Below, in pieces: positions 10,096 through 22,224 of a DNA stretch of 64,000 nucleotides (position 1 is the first letter of the stretch; each line of letters opens with the position of its first letter). The translations under genes and the position numbers were made by a program. A model generated the notes under the pieces. The model searched no databases. It had not been told where the DNA came from and saw only the letters and a list, made by a program, of their open reading frames with translations. Source of the DNA: Neoscytalidium dimidiatum (lineage: Eukaryota; Ascomycota; Dothideomycetes; Botryosphaeriales; Botryosphaeriaceae). Location: NCBI GenBank assembly GCA_037367355.1, contig CM074697.1, positions 3,658,001-3,722,000 on the forward strand, given 5' to 3'.

Positions 10096-11930
10096 AGCGA
10101 GCAAACAATCAATGTGCAGAAAGGGAAAAGGAAAGATTGCAGAACGTACCTGTACGGGTGCTGCCGCGCCGCTGGTCCCACGCCGAGTCTCAGACGTTCG
10201 AGGCCGTCGGCATGGGGGTTGCGACGCAGGCTGCTTAGTGGCGACTAGCAGAAGAGCATTTTAGTTCGTGCAAAGCACCAATACTTGCACAAGGAGAGGT
10301 CCAGTGTTCAAGTGATGGAATTGAGATGGTGTTGGAGAGTGATGGGTAAGATGTGAGAAGGGCAAATTTTGTGTTGCAGCTCGGCTCGCGGAGCGCCGAT
10401 TCTCCGGTGGAATGCTGAGATTAGTCATCTCGAGCATCGAATCGGGTGGGAAGCAAGGAAGAAAGCGAATGGAGTTCCTGGGTTGCTGCGCTGTGGGTAG
10501 CCCGAGGTTCTGGGGCGTGCTTATGGCTGGCTGAAGGGGCGAGTGAGCGGGATTGCAATTTCTCTTCTACGGTCGTTGGTGTCAGCACTTTCCGCGTCGA
10601 TGGATTCACAGCCCTGTCGATCACCGGTCCTGTGGAAACTGTTTTCCTGGTGCCACGTGCGGCTGATGCGGTGTCTAGAAGGCGGAAATGGATGCATAAG
10701 GACGTAATCCTTAGCTCCTTTTCATTCACTTGTAGATATGCTACACGTCCATCAAGAGGTTCAACCATTGAGTCATTAAGCTTCAGGTACAACCTCTATA
10801 GCATTCTATGCAGTAGCTTGGTTTTATCTAAAGGAGCCATAACGGGATTCTTGGATTTCACAAATTGACCAAAACTCCTACTTCCACCTTCCCTGTATTC
10901 GCACAAGCAAAGATAAGGAATGCCCCTTATTGGTTCGCAAAACTTGTTTCTGCCTGCGCTTGTTTACCATGTATCCGGTGCGCAAATTCATTTGAAACAT
11001 CAACAAAGATATTTTGGTTGAGGCGGATAAGTTTCCCAAGGATCCAATGAGACATGCATCACAGGATCAAAATAAGTGACCCTGCACGTGTCTGGACGGT
11101 AGGAGCCGCACAGATACTCAGAGAACGCTCGAGAATGCAGTCAAGTTTGCGCGAGTTCCTGGAGGGCCGTAGCCAAGGATCCGGTAAGATGCTGCCCCTT
11201 TCATCAGTACTTTATGAGCCACTTCTTCATTTCTGGTGCCTATGCAGCCTCGGCCCAGGCGAGATGAAGGTTTCAATAAACTGCGCGTAAAGTTTCTCTG
11301 GGGCGGCAAGCGACCTAATGCACAGTAAGCTGATGCGGGAGCTTGTCCCCGCTGATTCGGTGAGTTTTTGCGTTGCGGGGTGCTGATCACACCAGGCGTA
11401 GCACTGCGGCTGAAGGAATTGCGGGGTAACTCTAAAGCTTGTGAGCATCCGCCCCGCCCCTGAATCTCATATACGGGTCTCTGGAACATTGGTTGGGTGG
11501 TAGCCAAAAGGCTTGAATCCGTCTTGTTTAGGTCCCGGCAATGGCGGCGGGGACCCGATCGGTTTACGAGCTACTACGGCGCCACTGAACAAGACACCAG
11601 ACCAACAGCACAACGCAACAATGTTCCTGCATCTCGCGTAAGCCGGTGGACTGAGGAAATCTCGAATGAGTTTGGCCCCTTCGGCGACGCTGTGCCGTCT
11701 CTATTGCTTTTTCCCCAAAGAGGGAATTTTGCCTGCCGTGCAGCATCTCCTTTTGGGCTCACCATGCTGCCCCCGCTTACGGTTTCTTGCAGTAGCCAAA
11801 GTATGACATCGATCGCGGACATCACTTGCCGTTCGTTCCTGATGGCACGTTGAGAGGGCCCGTTAGCTAGGCTCTTGGTTTCTCGTGAGCGTACTCAGCT
11901 TCGTTTGTCAGAGCATTGGAAAGGTAGAGC

Positions 11931-11937
11931 ATAAATA
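11931..11937 (+). promoter_or_regulatory. TATA-like box of the But2-domain gene
   Basis: ATAAATA lies 171 bp before the start codon and is followed by a long CT-rich leader (about 11960-12080), a usual arrangement for a strongly expressed fungal secreted-protein gene. Confidence 0.5.
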
Positions 11938-12107
11938 GCTGGCAGGGCCGGTGTGTACTCTTCATTCTCCAGGCTCACCTCCCTGAATCAAAAGCTTTAC
12001 AGACCTCTTCAAGACTATCCTCTGCTTTTCTCTTTCTTTGAAAATCTATTGCATTCTTCATCTTACCAGGTCTTTCCACAGCCTCCAGCAATTACACTCC
12101 AGCAAAC

Positions 12108-12812
12108 ATGAAGTTCCTCCCGCTCCTGACTCTCTTCGGTCTCGCTATGGCCACAGCTATCCCAAACAATGACAAAGAGGACTGCGAGTGCCCCGTAAAC
12201 GGCACTCTCCCTGAAAATGGAAACTACGTCTCTACCTCAGCCTTCTATGAGATCAGTGCCAAAAGGCCTGATAAGCACTTCTGGCCATCTTTGACTGCCA
12301 AGGTCACCCCTAACGACCTCTGCTTCATCACAAATCTCGAACTGCCTCCTTCGGCTGCCGGCAAGACATGCACTCTCAAGTTCCTGTTCCCGACGCAGCA
12401 GCAGGCCAGACAGTGGTACAGGTTCTCTGGACCTGGCCACTTCACCTTCACCGGTTATGCTACTGGAGTGGGCGCTGATGACACGACTACTTACAACCAC
12501 CAGCCTGCTCCTGGCCCCAGTAAGCTTTCTCTTCTTCTTCTTCCCCACACTCACTGCTTTCGATCCGAAACATAAAGGGCTATAGAAGGATACAAGTAGA
12601 AATCATCAAGACTAACGTTCCCAGGCCCTCCCAGCCCTCCTGAGATCCTGCCCGGCAACGCTTACACCATCTTCTCTGGTCCCTGCGGCGTTCCTGATCC
12701 CTCGAAGTCGACTACCGTCAGCGGCAGCCTGTGCAGCGCTGACACCTATTTCGAGTTCACGCAGAGCACTGGCCCCGGTTGCCCGCTGGGTTTCTTCGTC
12801 GAGATCTCGTAA
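12108..12812 (+). CDS. Secreted protein with But2 C-terminal-like domain
   Basis: Two exons, 12108-12519 and 12625-12812, with a 105-nt intron (GTAAGC...TTCCCAG) give 200 codons (199 aa). Residues 1-17 form a clear signal peptide (M-K-F-L-P-L-L-T-L-F-G-L-A-M-A-T-A). The mature part matches the fungal ubiquitin-3-binding But2 C-terminal family (PF09792): K-T-C-T-L-K-F-L-F-P near residue 87, the F-S-G-P-G-H-F-T-F-T-G-Y core, a Pro-rich linker at the intron, a G-P-C-G-V-P segment, and a C-terminal G-C-P-L-G-F-F-V-E-I-S. Cysteines are spaced for disulfides. Secreted members are abundant in plant-associated fungi but their role is not established; the But2 name comes from an S. pombe domain and does not imply ubiquitin binding here. 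Confidence 0.9.
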
Positions 12813-15104
12813 GATGGTTGAGAGGCTCGGGAATCTGTCAACATGCTTTAACAATGAACCAACTTCAGTCTTCCCTTGAATCAGTACAGTATAATACTTC
12901 TAGTCAAATAGTCTTAAATTTACTCAATTTCGCTTCTATATCTTTGTTGTGGAATGCACCTCTGCAGACTTTCAAATGAATCCGCAGCTTTCCTGAATAT
13001 TTGGAGCAGAAGATGTGTGAAGACGTCTATTGAAAAGGAAAAAAGAGAGAAAAGGGAAAAAAAAACAAAATTTTATCTACTCACAATGGAGAGTAAATGC
13101 TTGGATCACTAGAGAACTCCGCACGGAGATTATCAAGGTCGGATGGTATTCTCATGCGCCATGAATGATTCCAGAGATCGATCCCGCAAGTGCGTGCACA
13201 AGGCCAGCGTCAAGTATTGAATTAACAAGCACAGCGGCGTCGATGGAATTGAGGCCCAAGCTGCCCGCACCAATGTTCAAAAGCTTGACGTCACTATGCC
13301 ACGGTAAACTCTCTCGAGTCCATGGTGAGATAATAGCACCGCTGTGTTGAAACTTTCATAATGCTCCTGTACGGGACCCAACACGCGCCGAACTTCGGGC
13401 CCACAAAGCGAACACATGATGCACCCCAAACCTCGGTACCACTCTTCGCCTTTCCCCAATTCTTCTCCATGGAAGAGCGTCGCGGACCCGGACCGCTTTG
13501 TCCATGCATCCAATCAAAGGAGGCGTAAAGAACTCAATCGTTCTAGACGCCGTTCGTGAACCACGCCGCTCCCTCTCCCACCATTGCAGTGCTTCGAGGC
13601 GCACATTATCCCAAATAGGCAGGCACAAGAGAGCAGAGCGAAGGAACGCCGAGAAAAAAAAAAGGGAAGAGGAAAGCCACAATTCATGCAACCACTGACC
13701 CGCACCCCAGGCCGCAACAATAGGCGACCACCATCCGCACGCCGGATGCAAGCACTGGCGGCACATCCCCACGGCAGTCATTCCATTCGACCGGCAATCA
13801 CCTTTTCCCACCGCCGGTATGGCTTGCATATGTATTGCGCACTCCAGGTCCAGCCATGACACACGGGGCTGAACGCCACGGGGTCCAGCCCTACGTGGAG
13901 GGGGGAAGGAGCGCTAAGGAAAAAAAAAAATCCACGCAAATTTTCGAAGGTCCCCACGTCCACCCGGCGGACGCCCATAATTCCGACGGCGCACCACGCG
14001 TCCCAAACAAATTGAAGGAGGGATAAAAAAAAATCTGAGAGGTGGAAAATATGATTTTTCCGACACGTGTGAAGCTCGCAGCGAGCGCCCGAAGGATTCG
14101 CTTCCTTCGCTCGGCCGGCCGGGCGGGCGGCCGGGCCGTTTTTTCCTTTCCTGGATATCGGAATTTATTTCCTGGGCGTGGGGTGGTTGTCTCTTTGTTG
14201 AGCAAAGACGAAGTACAGGTACATACACACGGGAATAGTGAAGGGAATAGGGAGATGTAAAGGGAGGCCTGATCTCCTATACCCGATTTATTTTTTTTTT
14301 TTTAATATGGAATGCTCGGGAGATGTGTGCGGATCTGCCGAGCGTTCCCCGGAGTTACCGGGCTGGGAGGCTCCTGGGAAACGAGAGACTTGAAAGAATG
14401 GACAAGGAAAATGTGGAAACGCGAATTGCGTGAAGAAAATTCTAGAAGCTGAAAAAAAAACACGGTACATTAGCACTACAAAGTACTACCTGTGAAGCAA
14501 CATTCCTTGCGGAGAAATTCTAATAAGTGTCTATCCCTTGAAATCTTGGTATCTTACTTCCCCTCCGTAGTGTAAATGTGAAAATTCCCAGGTCGATGTC
14601 TTGCCGTATGAGGGCATTACGTCCTCCTTATTACCAGATTGCGATGGTGTCCATTCGGTTTACCTGACTAAGCTGGAATGTGCGCCGTGGTTCTTTGTAT
14701 ATCCCTGCTTAAACCTTTGGCTCTGGCTCGTACACCGAGATTGGTAACAGGACTCTGATATTTCTGGGCTGGTCTCGTTGAGCCGCGCCTGAGCGATTAC
14801 CGCACTGGATTGGAACCCAGCTTGGATAAGAAATATAGGAAGTGTCTTCGTCTGACCGAATCGAGCTTGCTATCGACGGGCTGTGGGGTCTGTCAGGTCA
14901 GGGGTTGATGTGACCTACAGTTCCAGACTTGTCCATGTTGCGTGCGAATACTCGTCGCTATGTTGAGCTCCACCGCGGAGTATCACTCCCCCCACTCTTC
15001 AGCGATCCTGCAAGGGGTACCTGCAGGTCATCTTGATCGCCGTCAGTATCCAGTGGAACGGACACGCTAGTATTGGACCCTTACCTACGATCTTCCGCGG
15101 TGTC
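12813..15104. other. Intergenic, low complexity
   Basis: No gene seen. Poly-A and poly-T tracts are frequent (13060, 13655, 13920, 14025, 14290, 14450). A GC-rich imperfect palindrome sits at 14112-14138. Overlapping open frames around 13500-14200 on both strands show no family resemblance. Confidence 0.45.
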
Positions 15105-15584
15105 CTACTTCTGCAGCGCATGCTTCTCCTTCTGCTCGTGCCAGTCTGAGCTCCCAATCAGGATGTTCATGAAGCATAAGCCCGCTTCGTCTGCCTTCAC
15201 CCAGAAGGCGTCTGGCACACATTCATCCTCATCCGAGTCAAGAGTGACGAAAAGCACGCCGTCAGTAGCCCAGTTTGCGCGGGGCGCCGCAACGACGAAA
15301 TGTATCGGATCGTATTGACGGCTCTTTGCAAGCTCGACATGATGCTTGACGATTGCCTCCAGCTTCTGACCAGTGAAGCTCCAGCGCTCTGGTGGCTTGA
15401 CACACTCCCCACGGCGGTGAGTGTCACATTTGGACTCGCAAGCATCCTGGAGCTTAACGAGATCGGCGTCCGGCAGGTTGGCAAGGCTGTAAAGGGCGGC
15501 CGGTAGTAGAGATGCCGGCTCGTCGCGCCAATTCTCCACTTCCGGCAGCTTGGGCGGCAAGGCGAGGATGTCGTCAAGCGACAT
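15105..15584 (-). CDS. Small hypothetical protein
   Basis: A single open frame of 159 aa with ATG at 15584, G+C-rich codons and no competing frame of similar quality. It begins M-S-L-D-D-I-L-A-L-P-P and has a Cys cluster in the middle (C-E-S-K-C, then C after seven residues), a central V-x-K-H-H-V-E-L-A-K helix, and a globular C-terminal half (H-F-V-V-A-A-P, V-L-F-V-T-L-D-S-D-E-D). No signal peptide or membrane segment. I do not recognise the family. The composition looks like a real expressed protein, not a decayed one. Confidence 0.6.
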   Translation of the reverse strand: MSLDDILALPPKLPEVENWRDEPASLLPAALYSLANLPDADLVKLQDACESKCDTHRRGECVKPPERWSFTGQKLEAIVKHHVELAKSRQYDPIHFVVAAPRANWATDGVLFVTLDSDEDECVPDAFWVKADEAGLCFMNILIGSSDWHEQKEKHALQK

Positions 15585-16819
15585 GATTCGTTTCGGAAAA
15601 GGCTTCTAGTGGTGCGGAAGACGTGGTGATTTGCGCGTGTAAGGACAAGGGCCGACGACAACGCAGGAGTAGCGGTCGGTGTGCCGCGGAACGGGGCTCA
15701 GGAAGGGGCTGTGAAAGGCGGTTCCAGTGGACAGAGAGCAGGCAAGAAATGGAAGGCTTCTCGAAGAATTCGAAGGAAAAGAAGTGGTACCCACGCAGCA
15801 CAGTCGCCGAGCGTTACGCTCGCGAAGGTGGGACAAAGCGCCCGCTTATAAAGAGGCCATGACCACAAAGGAATGGAGCATGTCATGCGTAAGCACAGGA
15901 ACAGTAAACGGGAGAGGAAATCAGTCATCAAAAAGAGAGATGCTGAGAGCAGCTCGAGCAGCCAATAAACAGGCTCACCGCCTGTCTCCCTTCGACCGCG
16001 GCGCAGTCATGGAGGCGTCTGGCGACGCCATGATACCCACCCCCCAGCACCAGGCTGCGGCTTGGGGGGCGTGGTGCTGGGCTGTTCTGTACCTGTACGA
16101 GCGCGAAGACCCGAGCTCGAGCGAAAAGCACGCCCGCCCGCCGTGCCGCAGGCGCCGCTAGTCGAAAGTGGGAGCCGTGCATCAATCGGACCGTTGCGCT
16201 GCCTGCACTCGAGGTTCAGTTCGGCTGGTGATATCAGCGATGGGCAGCCGCGTGATCGATTATGGCTGTGCGAATGGCCTGGGTTCCTGCCTCTCAGGGC
16301 TGGCCAGCTGCTCAGCTCCGCGGCTGCCGCCCCGGCTGCTGTCGATGAACTGGGGGTCTGTCGATGGCGGTTCCTTGCACGTGCGGGCCCGCGCCCGTGC
16401 CGCTGCTGCCATAATTACTTCAGGTCACCCGTACGCTTGTGATTGCGCCCAGCAGTGACAGGCCGGACGGGGCGCAGATATATGTCTCGTGTGACGCCGG
16501 GACGTCTGCAGGGCTGGCTTGCCGTTCAGCTGTCGCCTAACCTGCTGCTTTATGCTGCGTCACTGCCCCTCGCGCGACCTGCCTGCCCACTGCCTGCGGG
16601 GCTCGCCAACGGAAGGGGTCACCCAGTCCGACAGCAACAATAGCCGTTATGTCCTCCATCGCGGGGTTACTGTGCCACCATTGTTGTTGTGTCACCAGTA
16701 TACGTGTACAGCTATATCCGACTACTCTGCAGCAATTCCATCCCGATGACACCCCGCCAACCTTTACTTGTCGTTGACCGCTGCAAATATACGTGATCAC
16801 CCACCACCAACGCCAAGCA
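15585..16819. other. Intergenic, divergent promoter region
   Basis: Separates the divergent hypothetical gene and the SDR gene. A plus-strand open frame at 15727-16161 has no recognisable features and is probably chance. No repeats of note. Confidence 0.4.
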
Positions 16820-17953
16820 ATGCCGGACAACACCAACGCCCGCGATGCTCTCGTCAACCGCCAGCTGCCTGAGATGCAGCTCTCAGACGGCTCGGCAGCT
16901 TCAATGTCAGGCCCACCACCTCCAGCTCCCCACTACCTGAACGCCGAAGGGCGAGCTCGCTACCGCTTCTCAGTCGAGGGAAATGCAATCTGTGAGTCGC
17001 GTTACGCTCCTGATGCGATCTCTTAGCCAAACAACAAGGCTCACCCCCGCAGTAACCGGCGGTGCTGGGACTTTGGCCCTAGAAGCCGCGCGCGCCCTTC
17101 TAGAGCACGGCGCCAGCGGTCTAGCTCTCTTTGACATAAACCCGGCTCATGGCGACGAGCAGATCAAGAAGCTGCGCGAAGACTTTCCGGAGCAGCAGAT
17201 CATTACTAAAAAGGTCAATGTGACAGACCCCGAAAACGTCAGTGCTGCAGTGAAAGAGACGGCGGAAGAGCTGGGAAGTGTTGATATCCTCGCCTGCTTT
17301 GCCGGAGTCGTGGGCTGCACCCATGCGCTGGAGATGTCCTTGGATGAATGGCGTAGGGTGATGGATATCAATTCCACGGGCGCGTTCGTGACTGCACAGG
17401 CTGTTGCAAGGTACGTCGACCTTTTTGCTCTTCGCGTATGATTTGTTTAACGTGACCATAGGCAGATTGTGCAGCAGAAAACCAAAGGCTCGATCGTCTT
17501 CATAGCTTGTAAGTCGATACCACTGCTGTTCCCCATCTGGTAATGCTGACGAGCTCATCAGCAATTTCTGCTCATCACGTTAATTATCCTCAGCCCCAAG
17601 TGGCGTACAATGTCTCCAAGGCTGCGGTGGTCCACATGAAGAACTGCCTCGCCGCCGAGTGGGCGCACTATGGCATCCGCGTGAATAGTATCAGTCCTGG
17701 CTACATGGACACGATTCTGAACGAAGGACCCGGCATTGAGAAGGCGCGCAACTATTGGGCTGCCCGTAATCCGATGGGACGGATGGGCGTTCCCGAGGAA
17801 CTAGCCGGACCCCTTATCCTACTTACCTCAAATGCAGGAAGCTACATCAACGGAGCTGATCTCGTGGTAGATGGTGAGTTCTTCGGGATGGAGCATATTT
17901 TCGGTTCGCGAGCGAAGCTGACAGTAGTTCCAGGAGGCATGATGGTGTTTTAG
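16820..17953 (+). CDS. Short-chain dehydrogenase/reductase (SDR)
   Basis: Five exons: 16820-16991, 17053-17410, 17462-17508, 17562-17873 and 17934-17953, totalling 303 codons (302 aa) with every junction in frame. The last exon encodes only the C-terminal G-G-M-M-V-F. The classical SDR core is present: nucleotide-binding T-G-G-A-G-T-L-A at 59-66, an acidic D-I-N after beta-2 (favours NAD(H)), N-S-T-G in the middle, and active-site Y208-x3-K212 with Ser193 or Ser195 before it. The P-G-Y-M-D-T loop and C-terminal N-P-M-G-R-M-G resemble the fungal sorbose reductase/arabinitol 2-dehydrogenase group, so a polyol or keto-sugar substrate is likely but not proven. The glycine motif departs from T-G-x3-G-x-G (Leu at the last position). 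A ~50-residue N-terminal extension rich in Pro and Ser precedes the fold. Confidence 0.9.
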
Positions 17954-18764
17954 ACAAGTAGAAGTTGCGAAGAACCGAAAGCCTCCGTATACACGAAAGA
18001 TTCCAGGGCGCAAGGCATCCCATGGGGGGGAGCAAAAGTCCATTGTTTACGAGACAAAGATGCATGGCTCGGACACTTCGTGCCTGCCAATGCGGGTACG
18101 GAAATTGCACCTACAGAGATTCTTGGCGAACTGCAGTAGATACGATGTAGTAATAACGTGCGTTATCAAGTGTTGTTTGTGCTCGTGTGATGACTGCAGT
18201 GTTGGTGGATCTGCCGCGTGAAGGTTGTTGTGTTTACAGTGCGCCGCTGAGATCAACCGCCATACGGCCGCGGACCGGCTGATGGCCTGTGATACACACG
18301 CGGTCTGGACAGTCGCAAGTTGACTAGCTGGCAGCGCGCCGGTGTGGGTGACGACACGTTGTTCGAAATTGCTACGTGGGCAGCGCGAGAATGGGCCATA
18401 ACGGCACGCGTCGTCGATTGTTGTGAAGATTCATGAACGTCCGGGATGGTCGGGGGTTGCTGGGGACGGTTTCGCTTGGGGCCGGTCTAGCGCGCCTGCA
18501 TCACAGCATGCTTGCCCATCGACACAACAGTCACTCTCCAAACACCGCCCTCCCTCCCCGCAAGGCCAATCCCCGACGCTCTCTGGCCGCTTGTCCTATC
18601 GTGATACCTGCCCATACCGCCCGGCTCGCCGCCTGACGCCATGTTCATCGCCCTCTGCTAAGACGCCTCGACGTGTCGCAGCACCACACGCGTGAGCTGC
18701 AAGCTCTGCCTACCCCTCCCACACCCGCTGTCTCCAGGCTCGTCTTCCCGAGCTATCCTTACGC
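17954..18764. promoter_or_regulatory. DBF4 upstream region with two ACGCGT boxes
   Basis: ACGCGT occurs at 18406-18411 and 18688-18693, that is 354 and 72 bp before the upstream DBF4 ATG (18765). In yeasts this hexamer is the MBF site of G1/S genes, and DBF4 is cell-cycle regulated, so these are plausible control sites. Expression from them is inferred. Confidence 0.4.
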
Positions 18765-20945
18765 ATGGCAGCAGTCTCCATCCCTCCTTCGCCACAGGCC
18801 CTGTCCACCATGACGTCGCGTCGCGTCCCGCTCGCCAACGTCCCCAATGCCACCAACTCACCCTACCGCCCAACCGCGGCCACTGCCACCAAGCGACCGC
18901 GTTCTCACGCGAGCGAGCTGCGAGATGCCACCTACGCCGGCCAGCCGCCTGCGAAGAAGCAATTGTTTGAGGAGAATGACACGGAAGCTCGCCGTCAGGC
19001 TTTATTGAAAAAGGCCGGTCAGACTCAAACTTCGTCTGTGCAGAAGAAGCTGGAGGCTGCTCGCGATGCCAGGCCCAGCCAGAAGCAATCGGAGAAACCG
19101 CAAAAGGCGCTCCAGGACAACTACGACACCATCCGCCAATGGCAAAAACACTACCGCAAGGTCTTCCCGCAATACGTCTTCTACTTCGAGAATATACCGG
19201 CCGATGCACGGACCAGAGCAACAAAACAAATACTGGCTTTGGGAGCTGTTTGTCCCCCACCATTGTAATGATCCGCTTCCGACGTGCTGATATATTATAA
19301 CTTACAGCGTGAGGAGAAGTTTTTCTCCAAGTCGGTTACCCATGTCGTCACAACGCGTCAGATCCCGCCTGAACAGCCCACGTCGAGCTCAGCCGACGGA
19401 CGAACAGCCTCCAGCGCCGTCCCCACACAGGATGAAGCAGGACAACTGCGTACTATCAACCCTTCGTTACTCGATCGGTCGACAGATTCGCACGGTGCCC
19501 GTACGAGGCTTGCTCTCGAGCTTGCCACAGCGAGAAAGCCCAGCACCTCTACTACACATGGGCATGTCCCCCATCTTCTACCGTGTCTTCCACTCGCTAA
19601 CCTGACCTCAGTATATTTCAAGACGTTGAGACCCGTACACGTAGTGGCAATAATGGAGACATACTCTTTAAGGCCAGGGAAATGGGAATGAAGATTTGGG
19701 CTTTGGAGAAGCTCGAGAGAATCCTGAACACCATGTTCAACACCGACACTGGAGAACAACCTCCTGCCTACAACACTCGTGGAAGCACGACTGCCAATGC
19801 TGCCAAGACACGTGGTGCGGATCTCTCCCAGCTGCTGAAGAACGAGAAGGTCAACGGACCTGCCGATCGCGATCTTGCTGTCTCGTCCAAGGATACCGCC
19901 CATTTCCGTGGCTACTATGTATATGTCCACTGCATGAACGAGAAGTACCGGCCCGTCATCATGAGGGACTACCCGAAAGTCGCTACAAAGGAAGATGGAA
20001 AGTGGCCACAATTCCGCCTGACTGCTCCAGGCAGGTGCCCTTTTGTGGAAGATCCGGCTCATCTTAGGAAGTTGCAGATGCAGGACCAACAAAAGACGGC
20101 ACAACAGAGGACAGAGAGGGCTGCACCTGTAGCACCCCGGACCCGATCTGCTTCTGCTGCTTTAGAAGCAGCTAAGCAGGCCCCCAAGGGCGAGCAAAGG
20201 CGTGCACTGACCGAAAACAACAACGTGGCTAGACGTGGCAGCGTGACAGAGCAGTCCACTGACACTGTGCTATCCAAGCCCTTGGAACCGCCGAAGCTCA
20301 TCCCTGCCAAGCGTAGGGAGCCGGATGGCATACCGCCTCTGTTTGGCAGTGCTCAAGCCAGCTTGCGTGCCATGCCTCGCTATGCTGGCGGTGAACCGAT
20401 CGCTTCGGGCGTCCAGCCATCTAACATCACGTCCGCTATCAAGTCTCAGATGATTTCCTCTACCGCTGCCGCTCCTGGTGCCCGTGCTGGAACTAGTAAA
20501 GAACTCCACCAGTTGAGTCGCAAGGTGCTCGAGAAGAACAGCGCACCCAACAGTGCAACCTCTTCCTACATGACAGACATCAGGGCAGCTATCAATGGTG
20601 ATCAAGCTCCTCCCACCAGAGCTGCTAAGCGCAAGGCCCAAGAAACAATGGCTGGTGTCCGAGGAGACAAGGAAGAGGGGGAGAAGCACGGTGGCCGTAG
20701 GGTAATTGTTGCTGGTCGGAAGAAGTCGATTGAGAAAGAGCCGAAGCCCGGTTACTGTGAGAACTGCAGGGAGAAATTCGACGACTTTGATACTGTAAGT
20801 TCAGTAGTTAGAGATGCAAAGTTTCCAATGCTAACCGCGTTTGAAGCACGTTGTTGGCCGCAAGCATCGCAAGTTTGCAACCACTCCGGACAATTGGACT
20901 GAACTCGACAATCTGCTCAGCCAATTGAAGCGACCTTACTTATGA
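18765..20945 (+). CDS. DBF4: Dbf4-type activator of Cdc7 kinase
   Basis: Four exons: 18765-19247, 19308-19561, 19612-20794 and 20847-20945; 673 codons (672 aa). Regulatory subunit of the Cdc7 (DDK) kinase that fires replication origins. Visible domains: an N-terminal BRCT-like motif N region (F-P-Q-Y-V-F-Y-F-E-N-I-P, then S-K-S-V-T-H-V-V-T-T-R; completed by exon 3 I-L-F-K-A-R-E-M-G-M-K-I-W-A-L-E-K), the Dfp1/Him1 central motif M with R-P-V-I-M-R-D-Y near residue 355, and a C-terminal DBF-type zinc finger C628-x2-C631-x9-H641-x5-H647, split by the last intron. Intron 2 must be a GC-AG intron (GCATGT...CTCAG with a GCTAAC branch site) to keep the frame. A second in-frame ATG at 18810 has the better context (CCACCATGA) and starts M-T-S-R-R-V-P-L-A-N, so the true start may be there (657 aa). 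Two MCB boxes lie upstream. Confidence 0.92.
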
Positions 20946-22224
20946 CTGAACTCCTGTGGAATGCCATGTACAGACTCTGTCCACCGGCTACAAAACAACA
21001 TTTTGGGCACCCAACTCCTCTGAGCCAGTATCTCCTAGACCGCTTAGCTCTGTGCCGTCCGACTTCATCCTATCAACGATGTTTCTTTTTTTTTTTTTCC
21101 GTATCGTAAAAGCCCTACAGCTTGGGATTTGGGCTTACTGTCGTTTGGACCTCTTCCAACCCTGCGTACGTTCTGCGCGCCTATGCAAAAATACCCCACA
21201 ACAGCTGCTTTGGTCGTCTCCGGAGCATGTCTACTCTTCCTGCATTGATGAGGCGCATTTTCTTTCCTGTTTGCATTCTCCCTTTTCTTAACCGACAAAC
21301 GACATGAGCCAACGAAGTATCCGCTCATGTTCAGTGTACATGTAGATCACTCTGGCGGCGAAAACTGTTCGCGTTAATCCCGCTTTGCTCCACGGAATCC
21401 GGGAGGAGTTGAATTCTGCGATGAACGAGGACAGCTGGCGTTGGTGCTACTGGCGATGGTGGAGCTGGGGATTATTATTCGTACTGCTGCACCTGCCACT
21501 TGGGTGGAGATGGATGGAATTGAGAGGGTCGACTTGACGATCCTATGCTAATGTCTGAACCGCATCAGTTCGTGTACATACTTTTTTGGTATATGAACAT
21601 AAGCGGATTCGGACCTTGATGAGTGCGGTCGGCTCTGCAATGTGAAGATGAATGTAAACGATGGGTGACGTATGAGGCATGTGGATCATTCCAGAGGTGG
21701 AAGAGGTGTATGTGCTAGAATCCAGGCGTATGGGTAGTCACACGAGCATTCTTAGCAGAACATAAGGCTGAGAAATGAGGACAAACGAGAGAGGGAGGGA
21801 GGACTGATATCGGGTAGATCCGCACTCGCCCTGCGGACGGGCGACCGTCCGTCCGCATTCCCGGTGACGCGTGAGACCGCGCCAACGACGTGCTGCGCTA
21901 CTGCCTAACCGATTGATCGACGGGAAGCCCGTCGTTGACCCCACGTACATGTACGCTTTTATCACAACGGTGCGCTACGGTTTACCTCCTGGCACTGTCA
22001 CCAAATTATTTTTGGATGCTCGGTGATTTTTTTTCTCCTCGCCGCCTTGCTCTCGTCGTCTACTCTGCCCTGGGCCGAAACACCAACAACCGCACCGCAC
22101 CACACCACACCACGGACGGCATCATATCATAAGGCTCCCCAACGCCCGCGCCGGCAACTTCTCACCACGGAGCCACGACAACAGCCAGAAAGAACCGCAT
22201 ACGCAAAAAGCAATACCAGCTGAC
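20946..22224. other. Intergenic, DBF4 3' side and ATG12 promoter
   Basis: No gene supported. Short T-rich tracts at 21080 and 22028. The last ~180 bp is a C/A-rich leader for ATG12. Confidence 0.4.

Larger units (their letters stand above)
9726..12107. other. Intergenic with possible snoRNA host transcript
   Basis: No protein gene is supported. The minus strand between ~10400 and ~9740 looks like a short spliced non-coding transcript (pyrimidine-rich leader, donor GTACGT at 10149, acceptor at 9926) with a C/D snoRNA candidate in the intron. 10421-10868 is open in both orientations without family resemblance. The right end is the promoter of the But2-domain gene. Confidence 0.4.

Noticed and set aside
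10421..10868. Open frames of 123 and 140 codons on opposite strands
   Set aside because: Neither has recognisable domains, and each explains the other as a shadow.
14112..14144. GC-rich imperfect palindrome followed by a T run, resembling a bacterial terminator
   Set aside because: The window is eukaryotic and no gene ends there; it is probably chance in GC-rich, homopolymer-rich DNA.
13356..14260. Several overlapping 60-170 codon frames on both strands
   Set aside because: Low complexity, no motif, frames on both strands equally open.
14805..14835. Minus-strand GGTTCCAATCC resembling a tRNA B box
   Set aside because: No A box or cloverleaf arms could be placed upstream.
19358..20104. 248-codon open frame antisense to DBF4
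   Set aside because: It overlaps conserved DBF4 coding sequence and shows no family features.
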